Source: Sedimenticola thiotaurini (GTDB taxonomy: Bacteria; Pseudomonadota; Gammaproteobacteria; Chromatiales; Chromatiaceae). Taken from it: a stretch of DNA of 64,000 bases. Below, piece after piece: positions 41,299 through 50,668 of this stretch. The position numbers and the translations under genes are program-made. The notes under the pieces were generated by a model that searched no databases, was not told the origin of the DNA, and saw only the letters and a program-made list of their open reading frames with translations. The stretch lies in assembly GCA_007713595.1 (NCBI GenBank), contig VMRY01000034.1:29963-93962 (forward strand), in the 5' to 3' direction. Within the stretch, counting starts at the first letter, position 1. Each line of letters starts with the position of its first letter.

Positions 41299-41907
41299 TT
41301 ACTCCTGCACCCGGATCAGCTCCGGTGCCACTTTAATAATGAAGGCCAGGGTAAAGCCGGTGACCGCGGCCTCGGCCAGCATCAAAGGGGCATAGGTTGC
41401 CAGCACAATCTTGGCGGCTGGCAGATAAGCAGATCCACTTAAACCCAGTGACAGGCTGACCAGTGTGCCCGTCAATAAAACGCCCACGGCACCGCAGAGT
41501 GCACCCAGATAAAAGAGCTGCCTGCCGCTTGAGCGATGCAGTATCGGCGCAAACAGGGCGCTACAGATCAGTGCCGGCAGTGCAATATTCAAGGTATTCA
41601 CGCCCAGGACCAGCAGACCGCCATAACCAAAAAACACCGCCTGCATAATCAGGGCGATCAGGATGGCAGGCACGGCAGACCAGCCCAGTATGATACCCAT
41701 CAGTCCATTGAGAATCAGATGAACACTGGAAGGACCCACTGGAACGCTCAGCAGCGAGGCGATAAAAAAAGTAGCGGCAAGAACCGCAGCCTGCGGTATG
41801 CGCTCAAAATTGAGTCGGCGTGTTGCGACCACCAGCAGGGCGGTGGAGAGTACAGCGCCTGTTATTAGTACGGGTGCAGAGAGTACGCCATCGGGTATGT
41901 GTGCGAT
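41299..41907 (-). CDS. nikM: Nickel ECF transporter substrate-binding membrane subunit NikM/CbiM with apparent ATC start
   Basis: In-frame N-terminal extension of the track ORF: ATC-GCA-CAC-ATA-CCC-GAT-GGC = (M)AHIPDGVLSAPVLITG..., with PSSVHLILNGLMG downstream. AGGAGA 8 nt upstream. In-frame TGA at 41929-41931. Confidence 0.8.
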   Translation of the reverse strand: MAHIPDGVLSAPVLITGAVLSTALLVVATRRLNFERIPQAAVLAATFFIASLLSVPVGPSSVHLILNGLMGIILGWSAVPAILIALIMQAVFFGYGGLLVLGVNTLNIALPALICSALFAPILHRSSGRQLFYLGALCGAVGVLLTGTLVSLSLGLSGSAYLPAAKIVLATYAPLMLAEAAVTGFTLAFIIKVAPELIRVQE

Positions 41908-41911
41908 GAGC

Positions 41912-42697
41912 CTATCTCCTCTCCGGTGTCATGTCGCGGGCGTAGATCCAGATCAGCGCGCCCTGTTCAAGTGGTACCGATTCACCCTGTGGGTTTGTTA
42001 CCGTCTCAGCCCCTTCAAGCAGGGCTGCAAAGCCCCACCAACCGGATCGGGGCAGGGCATAGCTGAAGGTGCCGTTGGCATCGGCTTTGATGATCTGGGT
42101 AACGTAGGGATCGGCGGGCGGGCTGATGGAGCCGTCATTCAACCACTCCACTTCAATTTCTGCGAAGGGAACGGGTTGACCTGCTTGCTTCACCACGCCC
42201 TGGAACAGATTGCCGGTCCAGAGTCCATAGGGACGCGTTAATGGATCGATTTCAACGGGGAAGCCGATGAGTTGATCCCAACCTGCCTCGCCGGCAAAGG
42301 CACCCACAACCACTTTGGTGTAGTGCTTGATCATCACCCCTTCGCTGGGTTCCCAGTACGGGGAAGGCTCTATATAGAAGAGATAATCACCCGGCCGGGT
42401 GAAACGGTAATTGGCTTGGTAGGCGGGCTGTCCTTGGCGTTCAAGTGGCTTCAGCTGGGCTTTGAGATCTTCCCGGCCGTTGGGCCCGATGACGCCAAAT
42501 TGCAGCGGCTTGCCCATCGTCATCACCGGTCCTTGCTGCATCGGGTGGGTAAAAGCGAGATCCAGTGTCACTCGGTGCTCACTCGCTTGTGAGACGATAT
42601 CCAGTGACGGGATTAACGTCTGAAAGTGAGCTGGGGAAAGGCCTGGCAACATGATGAGCAGCAGGGCCATCCAGAGGATAAGCTTGGTTTGCATCAA
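41912..42697 (-). CDS. nikK: NikK-like periplasmic (DUF4198-type) component of nickel transporter
   Basis: Signal peptide; HFQTLIPSLDIVSQASEHRVTLDLAFTHPMQQGPVM; upstream of nikM. Confidence 0.8.
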   Translation of the reverse strand: MMQTKLILWMALLLIMLPGLSPAHFQTLIPSLDIVSQASEHRVTLDLAFTHPMQQGPVMTMGKPLQFGVIGPNGREDLKAQLKPLERQGQPAYQANYRFTRPGDYLFYIEPSPYWEPSEGVMIKHYTKVVVGAFAGEAGWDQLIGFPVEIDPLTRPYGLWTGNLFQGVVKQAGQPVPFAEIEVEWLNDGSISPPADPYVTQIIKADANGTFSYALPRSGWWGFAALLEGAETVTNPQGESVPLEQGALIWIYARDMTPERR

Positions 42698-42752
42698 TAG
42701 ACTCCGATAAGAGAGCGGGGTCGATACTGCGGGCTCCCCGGTAGTTATGAAA

Positions 42753-42777
42753 TATTACAAAAAAATAATTTGTAATA
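42753..42777. promoter_or_regulatory. Candidate NikR operator, perfect inverted repeat
   Basis: TATTACAAA-AAAATAA-TTTGTAATA in the nikR-nikK intergenic region. Confidence 0.6.
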
Positions 42778-42813
42778 CAATCGGAGCGAAAGGGTAGGAA
42801 ATTTTGCTCAGCA

Positions 42814-43281
42814 TCAGGTCTGCGGATGAGTGTGGCTGTGCTTGTGGGCTGACCCGCCATGATGGTGTTGCTCTTGCTCCACCTCGACAGGAATCAGGTT
42901 CAGTTTTCCGTGGCGTACACCGGGCTGGGTGATTACCGCGTTGGCAAACTCTTTCACCTCGCGGATCGGCCCATTGACCACTACCGTCTCCAGGCAGTTC
43001 ACATGATCCAGATGGACGTGCAGGGTGGAGATTGAGACATCGTGGTGGTGGTGATGGGCGTGGGTCAGCCTTCTGGCCAGCTCGCGCTCTTCGTGGTTAA
43101 AGACATAGGTGAGGGTGCCAATGCAGTGCCCGGCATCGGACTTCGCCATGCGGTCGGCCTCCAGGGTGTCTCTGATCATATCCCGTATTGCCTCTGAGCG
43201 ATTTTTGTAATTGCGCTGCTTGAGGTACTCCTCAAACTGACTGACCAGCTCTTCATCCAGGGATATGGTGATGCGTTCCAT
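42814..43281 (-). CDS. nikR: Nickel-responsive regulator NikR with His-rich C-terminal tail
   Basis: RHH N-terminus MERITISLDEELVSQFEEYLKQRNYKNRSEAIRDMIRD; metal-site residues in HHHHHDVSISTLHVHLDHVNCLE. Confidence 0.95.
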   Translation of the reverse strand: MERITISLDEELVSQFEEYLKQRNYKNRSEAIRDMIRDTLEADRMAKSDAGHCIGTLTYVFNHEERELARRLTHAHHHHHDVSISTLHVHLDHVNCLETVVVNGPIREVKEFANAVITQPGVRHGKLNLIPVEVEQEQHHHGGSAHKHSHTHPQT

Positions 43282-43402
43282 TGTGCTTCCTCTTGATCAC
43301 GGGCATGCTATTGGTGAATGATCGCAGGTGTTCCAGGGCGGGGCAAACATTCCTTGGCAGCCTGATTTTACGATGACCCAATTTACAGCAGGAGCGTGAG
43401 AT

Positions 43403-43957
43403 ATGGGGCAACGCTATAACGAGATTCCGCAAAAGGTGATGACCTTCATCCAGAACCAGAAGGTCTTTTTTGTCGGCACGGCTGCGGCGGATGGCCGGGT
43501 CAATATCTCTCCAAAAGGGATGGATTCACTGCGCGTCATCGACAGCCAGCGGGTGCTCTGGCTCAATGTCACCGGCAGTGGCAATGAAACGGCGGCCCAT
43601 GTGGCGGAACTGCCCCGCATGACCCTGATGTTTTGTGCCTTCGAGGGAAATCCGATGATCCTGCGGCTGTATGGGACCGCCCGGGTGATTCATACCTATG
43701 ATGAAGAGTGGGAGAGACTCTATCCCTTGTTTAATCCGACGCCTGGTGTGCGGCAGATCTTCGATCTCTCAGTTGATCTGGTACAGACCTCCTGTGGCAT
43801 GGGGGTGCCCTTTTATGATTATGCTGGTGAGCGGGATCAGCTTATGGCCTGGACAGTGAAAAAGGGCGATGAGGGTATCCGAGACTACTGGCAAGAGAAG
43901 AATCAGCAGAGCCTGGATGGCAAGCCGACTTTTATATTCAAGCCGGATAATCGCTAA
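43403..43957 (+). CDS. Pyridoxamine 5'-phosphate oxidase-family protein
   Basis: FVGTAAADGRVNISPKGMDSLRVID...LNVTGSGNETAAHV. Confidence 0.85.
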   Translation: MGQRYNEIPQKVMTFIQNQKVFFVGTAAADGRVNISPKGMDSLRVIDSQRVLWLNVTGSGNETAAHVAELPRMTLMFCAFEGNPMILRLYGTARVIHTYDEEWERLYPLFNPTPGVRQIFDLSVDLVQTSCGMGVPFYDYAGERDQLMAWTVKKGDEGIRDYWQEKNQQSLDGKPTFIFKPDNR

Positions 43958-44032
43958 TCACTGGAGTTGTTTTACGCATCCTGCTGATCAGGCAGGGTGC
44001 GCAGTTTCATCTCATTTGAAGAGCCCAGTTCT

Positions 44033-46813
44033 TTAACGCGAGGGTAGTTGCAGTCTCGGCGCAGGTCGCATTGGTTGTGGTGTGGCTGTCTCGTCAGTAG
44101 CCTCGTTCTTCGGTAATCCCAACCGACCGGCAGGACGACAGCTTCCCGTTACCTCTATCTGCAGTGGCCTCATGCTTGGCATGCTGGTGCTGTTGGCCAA
44201 TAGTGTCAGTCGATTTTGTCCGGGCTTTAACAGCAGTCTGTCGACTAATTCAATGCCACCTGGGATCAGCTGTTCAGCGCTTCTATGGGCTGTTGCACCG
44301 GTGGGTATAGCCTGCCAAAGTCGGCGACTGACATGCTCTGTTGTCAGCCCTGATCCGCTCCACTGCTGTCGCAATTCGAAGCTACAGAGGCCATTGCTGA
44401 TTGCTGTTGCCTGTTGATCAGGCAAGATGATTCGATCACCCCAATTCCACTGTCGGCCTCCGAGCCAGATGGTCACGGTGGGCTGGGCAATAGTGCCACC
44501 CCGCAGGGTAGGTGTGGGCGTGTTGGTCCGGGGTAAGGAGGGCATCGTATTTTTCGTATCTGTTGGCAGTGATCCATGGAGTGCCTTCTGATTTGCCAAG
44601 CCCGAATTGACTTCCTGTCCGGGTATGAAGGTCTTGGTAATTGGAACTTGCTTTAGATTACCCATCCCGGGTCCAGCTCTCTGTGGTACAAAACCGCCTT
44701 TCTGTCGGCTGTCCTTCGGCAGCTCCCCTTGCATGATCTTCTGCTGGGGAAGGGACCCGCCTCCGTCGGGACCTGGCAGCTGAGGTGCGGTTATCGGTAT
44801 TTGCTGCATGTTACCCAGAGATTGAACCGACTGTTGCGGTACAAAACCGCCACGGTTCTGCATTCCATTCTGTTGCTGAGGGAGCTTCTGGCCATTGGCA
44901 ATACCGGCGGCCAGCGGGTTTGCTGCTACAGTGTCGGGCAGTTTTTCGACGTCACCTTGATTAATCACAGGGTTGATAATGGGGTTAATCAAATCGAGTT
45001 TTTTCTCAAAGGGATTTTTCTTTTCTACCGGGAAATTTTTGTCAAATTGATGTTCATACATCAGCAAGGGCGTATCGACGCCGTCGATCAGCTTGGGAAT
45101 GCTTCCGAGTAGATGATACTCAAAGCCCTTGCTTGTGCTGGGTGGACCAAAGCCGAAATCCTGATTGGGCAGGGATTGAACGGCGGCAACCACACTACTG
45201 CTTGCTGCCAGAATGACCAGCGGATCATACTGAGAGGGTCCTATAACGGGCATTCCTGACAGGCTGTTGAGCTGATTGACTTTGGTTTTTACAGCCTTCT
45301 CTAGTGCAGCATAGTTGCTGTCCATTTTCAGGTCACAGCTGAGTAAGTCCTGCGGGAGATTTGGATAAAGGGTTTTGTATGTCTCCTTGCAATGGTGTTG
45401 CAGCGTTGGACGTGAGCAGACCAGATGAGTCTTTGTCGCCAGTTTTAGTTTGCCACTGACTGTGCACGGGTATTTTGATCCCTTGGCTATCAGGGCATCT
45501 CGAACGGCCTTGGCCACTTCGCTGCCCATGGTGCCACTTGGCAGGCAGCTACTGTTCTGCCCAACACTCTGCATTAAAGCACTGCAGTTGTTGTAGCTTG
45601 TTATGGTACTGCATTTGAGCTTTTCATTGACTACAGAACAGCCATGGGTTTTCAGGTAGTCATAAAAATGCTGGGCAAATTGTGACTTGTTCCCTTTCCA
45701 GAATATTGCGTCACACCACTGCTTGTGCGTGAGCGCCTTGATCTTTGTGGCCTCCGACGAGTGAGTTTGTATCCAGCGGTCAACATGGGCAAAGGTCGGA
45801 TCATAGGAAAAACTATCCGCACACTGTTTAATGACATCGCTGGCCACAGCAGATGCGCTGCTCTTATTTAAACCAGACACAACATTGGCGCTGGCAGTAA
45901 CCTGATTTGCATTGTTGTATTGACTTCGCTTGCTACCCAGCTGCGCCAGCACATCCTGGACAATATGTTTGGTCCATTGTGCATCGACTGCATCTGTAAA
46001 AATATGAGAAGCAATATCAACGGCAGATTTTGGCAGGCCATTTGTATAGACCCAGTTTGGGATGCCTGCAATGCTCCACACCGGTGGCGCGTGCAGTGCG
46101 TTCTGCTCCAATTGCTGTTTCAGCGCATAGAAGCCGGCCGGATTGATCGCCTCCATGGCGGTTAAGCCCTGACCGACTTTTGGTTGAAATACCCAGGCAT
46201 AGGCGATCTGTTCTGGTGGTGAGCTCTCTCCACAACCACCCAGTCCAAGGGAGCAACCGACAGCCTTTGCCGCCTCCCAGGCACCTTCACCCACCGATTG
46301 GAAAAACTTGGCCACGGCCTTGGCGGCATCCAGTAGCTCCTCCGCCACCTTGACCAGATCCTCGATCAGGCCGCAGACATCGACGGCGCCACCGGTCATT
46401 ACCTGCGCAACAACGCACATAGCCGCCTTGCCAAGGTACTTTACGACACCCCAGTAATCACCTTCCCGGTAACTGATATAGAGCTCCAGCAGATCAAACA
46501 CCCAGGAGGGGATTCCGGCCTGGCCTGAAAGGCTACTGCCGATAGGGGTGTTCTCATAATCATTGATGCAGTTGGCAACGGCTACATCATTACCGGCATT
46601 ATCCAGGCAGACGATCAATCCTTTTGATGCGCGAATATCGCCGCTCTTGATCGGCAGCCAGTTGGGCGGCACGCCTGCATCCTCGACCTTTTCCAATAGA
46701 TTGGCCAGGCCATCAATGGCATCGGCCAGGGAGGGTGGTGACCAGAAGAGTACCAGTAGCAGTGGCAGGGCCAGTATCAGGCCAGTGCGTCTGAGAAGAG
46801 AGGGCTGTTTCAT
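44033..46813 (-). CDS. Large exported protein of unknown function with Pro/Gln-rich internal repeats
   Basis: Signal peptide; Cys-rich middle; repeats GGFVPQ(Q/R)...GN(M/L)(Q/K)Q(I/V)PIT. Confidence 0.7.
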   Translation of the reverse strand: MKQPSLLRRTGLILALPLLLVLFWSPPSLADAIDGLANLLEKVEDAGVPPNWLPIKSGDIRASKGLIVCLDNAGNDVAVANCINDYENTPIGSSLSGQAGIPSWVFDLLELYISYREGDYWGVVKYLGKAAMCVVAQVMTGGAVDVCGLIEDLVKVAEELLDAAKAVAKFFQSVGEGAWEAAKAVGCSLGLGGCGESSPPEQIAYAWVFQPKVGQGLTAMEAINPAGFYALKQQLEQNALHAPPVWSIAGIPNWVYTNGLPKSAVDIASHIFTDAVDAQWTKHIVQDVLAQLGSKRSQYNNANQVTASANVVSGLNKSSASAVASDVIKQCADSFSYDPTFAHVDRWIQTHSSEATKIKALTHKQWCDAIFWKGNKSQFAQHFYDYLKTHGCSVVNEKLKCSTITSYNNCSALMQSVGQNSSCLPSGTMGSEVAKAVRDALIAKGSKYPCTVSGKLKLATKTHLVCSRPTLQHHCKETYKTLYPNLPQDLLSCDLKMDSNYAALEKAVKTKVNQLNSLSGMPVIGPSQYDPLVILAASSSVVAAVQSLPNQDFGFGPPSTSKGFEYHLLGSIPKLIDGVDTPLLMYEHQFDKNFPVEKKNPFEKKLDLINPIINPVINQGDVEKLPDTVAANPLAAGIANGQKLPQQQNGMQNRGGFVPQQSVQSLGNMQQIPITAPQLPGPDGGGSLPQQKIMQGELPKDSRQKGGFVPQRAGPGMGNLKQVPITKTFIPGQEVNSGLANQKALHGSLPTDTKNTMPSLPRTNTPTPTLRGGTIAQPTVTIWLGGRQWNWGDRIILPDQQATAISNGLCSFELRQQWSGSGLTTEHVSRRLWQAIPTGATAHRSAEQLIPGGIELVDRLLLKPGQNRLTLLANSTSMPSMRPLQIEVTGSCRPAGRLGLPKNEATDETATPQPMRPAPRLQLPSR

Positions 46814-46819
46814 GACGGC

Positions 46820-47482
46820 CTACCTCCTTAGCGCAGGTAGAGAGGTTTTCTCAGATGCCAGTCGCTGCTTGATGTCGGCCACTGTAATGATGGTGCCATC
46901 AGGGGCCTGCAAGCGCGTACCATCGGGTTTTTGCAGGATTGCCTTCCAATCGGCCTGTGGCCCAACCGGAATCGGCGGTGTGTTACTGGCTCTACTACGA
47001 GTTAATGAGCCACCTATCCGCTGTTCCAGCATGGGCCTTATAAACTTCAGTTGGGCAACGGTAACCCTTTTTCCTGATGGAAGTTGCAGCGTCTCATTAT
47101 CTGGAAGGGTGAGCGCTTCTTCTAAATCCGCCCGGTTATTTAGGGGGCTGCCTTTGTCAGCAGGCAGGGTGCGCAATGCCGAGGGTAAACGGGAACCACT
47201 GTTTCGCGATGACTTCATACGTTGTGAAAGGGCGGTCAACCGGCGAAGATCGGCTACACGAACCTCTCCTCCTGCGGGCAAACGCACGCGAGTCGCGTCC
47301 GGAAGGGCGACAAGCGATCCTTGTGGGAGTGTTGGCTTGAACAGGATTGATTGCCCAGTTATCTGTGCAGAGGCAGTCGGTTGAGTTAGCTCGGCAGCGT
47401 AAAATGAATAGCTCGTAAAAAAGAGGCAGGGCAACAACAGTATAAAATAATAGCGAATTATTTTTGGGAAAAGACCACGCAT
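46820..47482 (-). CDS. Exported protein of unknown function with three copies of a short repeat
   Basis: Signal peptide; repeats LPDATRVRLPAGGEVRVADLRRL, LPDNETLQLPSGKRVTVAQLKFI, KPDGTRLQAPDGTIITVADIKQR. Immediately upstream of 44033..46813. Confidence 0.7.
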   Translation of the reverse strand: MRGLFPKIIRYYFILLLPCLFFTSYSFYAAELTQPTASAQITGQSILFKPTLPQGSLVALPDATRVRLPAGGEVRVADLRRLTALSQRMKSSRNSGSRLPSALRTLPADKGSPLNNRADLEEALTLPDNETLQLPSGKRVTVAQLKFIRPMLEQRIGGSLTRSRASNTPPIPVGPQADWKAILQKPDGTRLQAPDGTIITVADIKQRLASEKTSLPALRR

Positions 47483-47724
47483 GGCGACCTCCTGTCACTC
47501 AGTACTGAGCTATTGGTAACGCCCCGACACAGGGGATATAACACTAAGTCGCAAACCTGGTCGTGATGGTTCAATCGAGGCAAGTTTCTTATCTTAGTGT
47601 TTGAATTGTAGACGTGGATAAGAGGAGTTTCCTAAACTGTTTTACACGCCTCAGTTCGCCGGTCTCCGGCTGTGCTGCTGGTTTAATGCGGAAAACTGAT
47701 CGGTTGCATTATCCCTATGTGATT

Positions 47725-48507
47725 TCAAGCCAACCCCTTCCATAGGCCAATGAGGCTGATAAGCAGCAGGGCAGAGCCCAGCACGCGGAAGAAGAGGGGT
47801 GACTCTGCGGTGAGCATCTTTTTGTGAAAACGTAATCCAATCAAGTGACCGACAGTGGCACAGGGCAACAGCCAGAGCTGGTGGATCAGCTGCAGATCGA
47901 TGCCTACAGCAATGAAGGCTGTCATCTTGATAGTAACCAGGATGAACCAGAGCAGGAACAGGGTATCCCTCAGTTGATGTTTATCTACATGGTTGGCAAA
48001 TACCGCAATGATCAGCGGAGCGCCAATCAATGAAGAGCCACTGATATAGCCGCCCAGCATCAGGAACAGGGCATCAATGGTTTTACTGTTGCTGCGGAAA
48101 GGCCGGTTCAGGATGTAGCCAATGGCATAGATAGAGACAATGGCAAAGATAATGCTACTCATCAGTACAGCAGGGAGCGTGATCAATCCGAACACTCCCA
48201 ACAGTTTTGGGATAATCATGATCATGAGTGCATAGCGCAGATATCCCCAATCAATGCCGTTACTGAAGGCCGCAGCTGTTCCGCCTTTTAGCCGGTTATT
48301 TCTTGCGCTTAACAGCACGGTGGATGAGGAGAAGACCAGGAGGTGGATAGCAATAATAGGCAGGAAAACGAGCGGATTATTATTGATCAATAATAAAAAG
48401 GGTAGGGATAGTGCCGCACCGCCAAAACCGAGCCCGGAGCGTACAAAGCCACTCCAGACAAAGATCAGCGCAATAAGCAGATAGTGATACCAGATGAGAT
48501 CTGCCAT
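47725..48507 (-). CDS. TSUP (TauE/SafE) family membrane protein
   Basis: GFVRSGLGFGGAALSLPFLLLI; GGYISGSSLIGAPLIIAVF. Confidence 0.85.
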   Translation of the reverse strand: MADLIWYHYLLIALIFVWSGFVRSGLGFGGAALSLPFLLLINNNPLVFLPIIAIHLLVFSSSTVLLSARNNRLKGGTAAAFSNGIDWGYLRYALMIMIIPKLLGVFGLITLPAVLMSSIIFAIVSIYAIGYILNRPFRSNSKTIDALFLMLGGYISGSSLIGAPLIIAVFANHVDKHQLRDTLFLLWFILVTIKMTAFIAVGIDLQLIHQLWLLPCATVGHLIGLRFHKKMLTAESPLFFRVLGSALLLISLIGLWKGLA

Positions 48508-48510
48508 GCG

Positions 48511-49077
48511 TCATGCTGTCCTGAATTTTAAAATAGGTATAAGAAACAGATCCAGCAGTTGGTCTCCGTTCTTTTTCAAATCCAACTTGTTCAATCCTGG
48601 CTCCAGGTAAATATGAATTAACCCAAGCAGATAACTCATGAATGCCTGGCTCAGAAGGCTGGCAGGGAGTGGTGAGTTAAGAGCCTTACGTCGTTTGAGT
48701 GTTAAGAAGGCCTGTTCCATGGTGCTGTGTAATTCTAAATGTTTTTTATTCAGGAATCGCCGTAGATCTGTCTGTTCGTCAGTGAATTCTACACTGTGCA
48801 TGACAATTCGTATGGTCTGCCCCAGCTCTGGCCGGGTGACGACCTGTTGCACCAGTTCTTTAATCGTCTGCTGGAAATGCCTGGCCGGTTCAATCCGGTC
48901 GAGATGTCTCAGTTCGATAGTGAATGATTCGCGCGATGTGCTGGCATTTCGTTCCCACAGGGCGCGAATTACCGTATCCTTATTGTCAAAATGCCAGTAG
49001 ACGGTCCCCCGCGTCATGCCGGCTGTGTTTGCAATGTCATTCAAGGTCGGGTTTGCCACACTACTGACGTTGCTCAT
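48511..49077 (-). CDS. TetR-family regulator lacking most of the usual first helix
   Basis: PTLNDIANTAGMTRGTVYWHFDNKDTVIRALWERN; in-frame TAA about 25 nt upstream of the ATG. Confidence 0.75.
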   Translation of the reverse strand: MSNVSSVANPTLNDIANTAGMTRGTVYWHFDNKDTVIRALWERNASTSRESFTIELRHLDRIEPARHFQQTIKELVQQVVTRPELGQTIRIVMHSVEFTDEQTDLRRFLNKKHLELHSTMEQAFLTLKRRKALNSPLPASLLSQAFMSYLLGLIHIYLEPGLNKLDLKKNGDQLLDLFLIPILKFRTA

Positions 49078-49375
49078 AATTCCTGTGCTGTTTGCTCTGT
49101 TTTATCAGGTAAAAGGCTTCTAAATCACTGGTTGGCTACCTTTTGAATAGACGTTTACTGATCTCGGTCAATCTTTCGCAGGTAATTTCAGATTATCGAG
49201 CCAGATGGTTAAAGTCTCTCCCCGGGGTGACCGATAAGCACCCTAATTACAGTCCGTAGTTACAGCTCGTGATGCTTTTTCGCCTGCCCGTATGATCGAA
49301 TGGCGGAAATTAAGATAAAAATAGTTTGATTATCAGCCTATTGTCATCACGGGCGAGTTGTCAGCTACCAAAAAT

Positions 49376-50545
49376 ATGGGGAAGTCCAATATCATGAAAT
49401 CGCTCTTTTTACGTATGCGCAGTATCCATTGGGTCGGGATTATTATCCTGGTGGCTAATGCCCTTATCCTGACTGAAAACAAATGGTCGATGATCATTCA
49501 ACTGGTAGTGGCTGCTGTGGTACTGGTTCATGATCTGGATGAAAAGCGTTGGGGTGTGGATGCCCTGAAGCAGATGTCCCACTATATGGAAAACTTCGCT
49601 CGACGGGATCTCTCCCAGGAGTGTCATGTCAATGCCCGGTTCAATACGGAATTGAGTCAGGTGTTATCGGTTATCGATAGTTTTCGTAACAGTATCCGTA
49701 CTGCCCTGGTCGAGACGAAACAGTTTGCCAGTTCCAATAAAAATGCTGTGCATGATATCAACCGAATGACGGGTGAGATCAATCAGCGTATTAACAGCAT
49801 TGCGACACTCATCCAGCAGGTGGATAGTGAACTGGCAGAACTGGATCAGATAACAGATAGTCTGGTAGTTGATGCCGAAGCAAGTCAGTCACTGATTCGC
49901 CAGGTCAGTAATAATCTGAATAGCTCCCAGCAAGGTATTAGCGAATTTGGCGATAAACTGCGGCGTTACTCGAGTAGCAACAGTGAACTGGTCAATGAGA
50001 TTGCACAGTTGTCGACAAATACTGATCAGGTCAAGGGTGTATTAACTGTCGTCAGTAGTATTGCCGAACAGACCAATCTGCTGGCACTCAATGCCGCCAT
50101 TGAGGCGGCGCGTGCTGGTGAACAAGGACGCGGATTTGCCGTAGTCGCTGATGAGGTAAGGGGATTAGCCGTTCGTACCCAGCAGAGTCTGGAAGAGATA
50201 CACAAGATTATTGCCGATATCACGTCATCAGTTACCAACTCAACAAATAAAATGGCCAGTCAGACGTCCCTGCTTGAGGATGTGATGAGCAGCATGGAGG
50301 GTACGATTGAACTGATCCATGCAGCCACCACAGATGCGGCTTCGGCCTCCAGTCAAATGGAGCACACAGTTAAAGTATCTTCACTTTCACAACAGAAAAA
50401 TGCTCATATTGTTGATTGTGTTTCTCAGGTCAACCAATATTCACAAGCCAATCTGAACGATATTGCTGAAATTTCAGGGCGAGTCCAACAGCAGGAGTCA
50501 ATGGAAGAATCCATGCAGTTGAAGCTGGCTGAATTTAAACTGTAA
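49376..50545 (+). CDS. Methyl-accepting chemotaxis-type signalling protein, two TM, no evident periplasmic sensor domain
   Basis: Signalling hairpin [40 protein letters not shown]. Confidence 0.88.
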   Translation: MGKSNIMKSLFLRMRSIHWVGIIILVANALILTENKWSMIIQLVVAAVVLVHDLDEKRWGVDALKQMSHYMENFARRDLSQECHVNARFNTELSQVLSVIDSFRNSIRTALVETKQFASSNKNAVHDINRMTGEINQRINSIATLIQQVDSELAELDQITDSLVVDAEASQSLIRQVSNNLNSSQQGISEFGDKLRRYSSSNSELVNEIAQLSTNTDQVKGVLTVVSSIAEQTNLLALNAAIEAARAGEQGRGFAVVADEVRGLAVRTQQSLEEIHKIIADITSSVTNSTNKMASQTSLLEDVMSSMEGTIELIHAATTDAASASSQMEHTVKVSSLSQQKNAHIVDCVSQVNQYSQANLNDIAEISGRVQQQESMEESMQLKLAEFKL

Positions 50546-50614
50546 GCTGACTGTGCTTGGCTCTAGCGGGCTGTACTTAGATGAACAGGTGTTCTTGGCG
50601 TTTATCAATACGGC

Positions 50615-50637
50615 CCGCTTTTATAGAGCGGTTTTTT
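50615..50637 (+). terminator. Rho-independent terminator
   Basis: CCGCT-N7-AGCGG followed by TTTTTT. Confidence 0.6.
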
Positions 50638-50668
50638 AATCAGTAGTCATGACCACTCTGCAGCGTGT

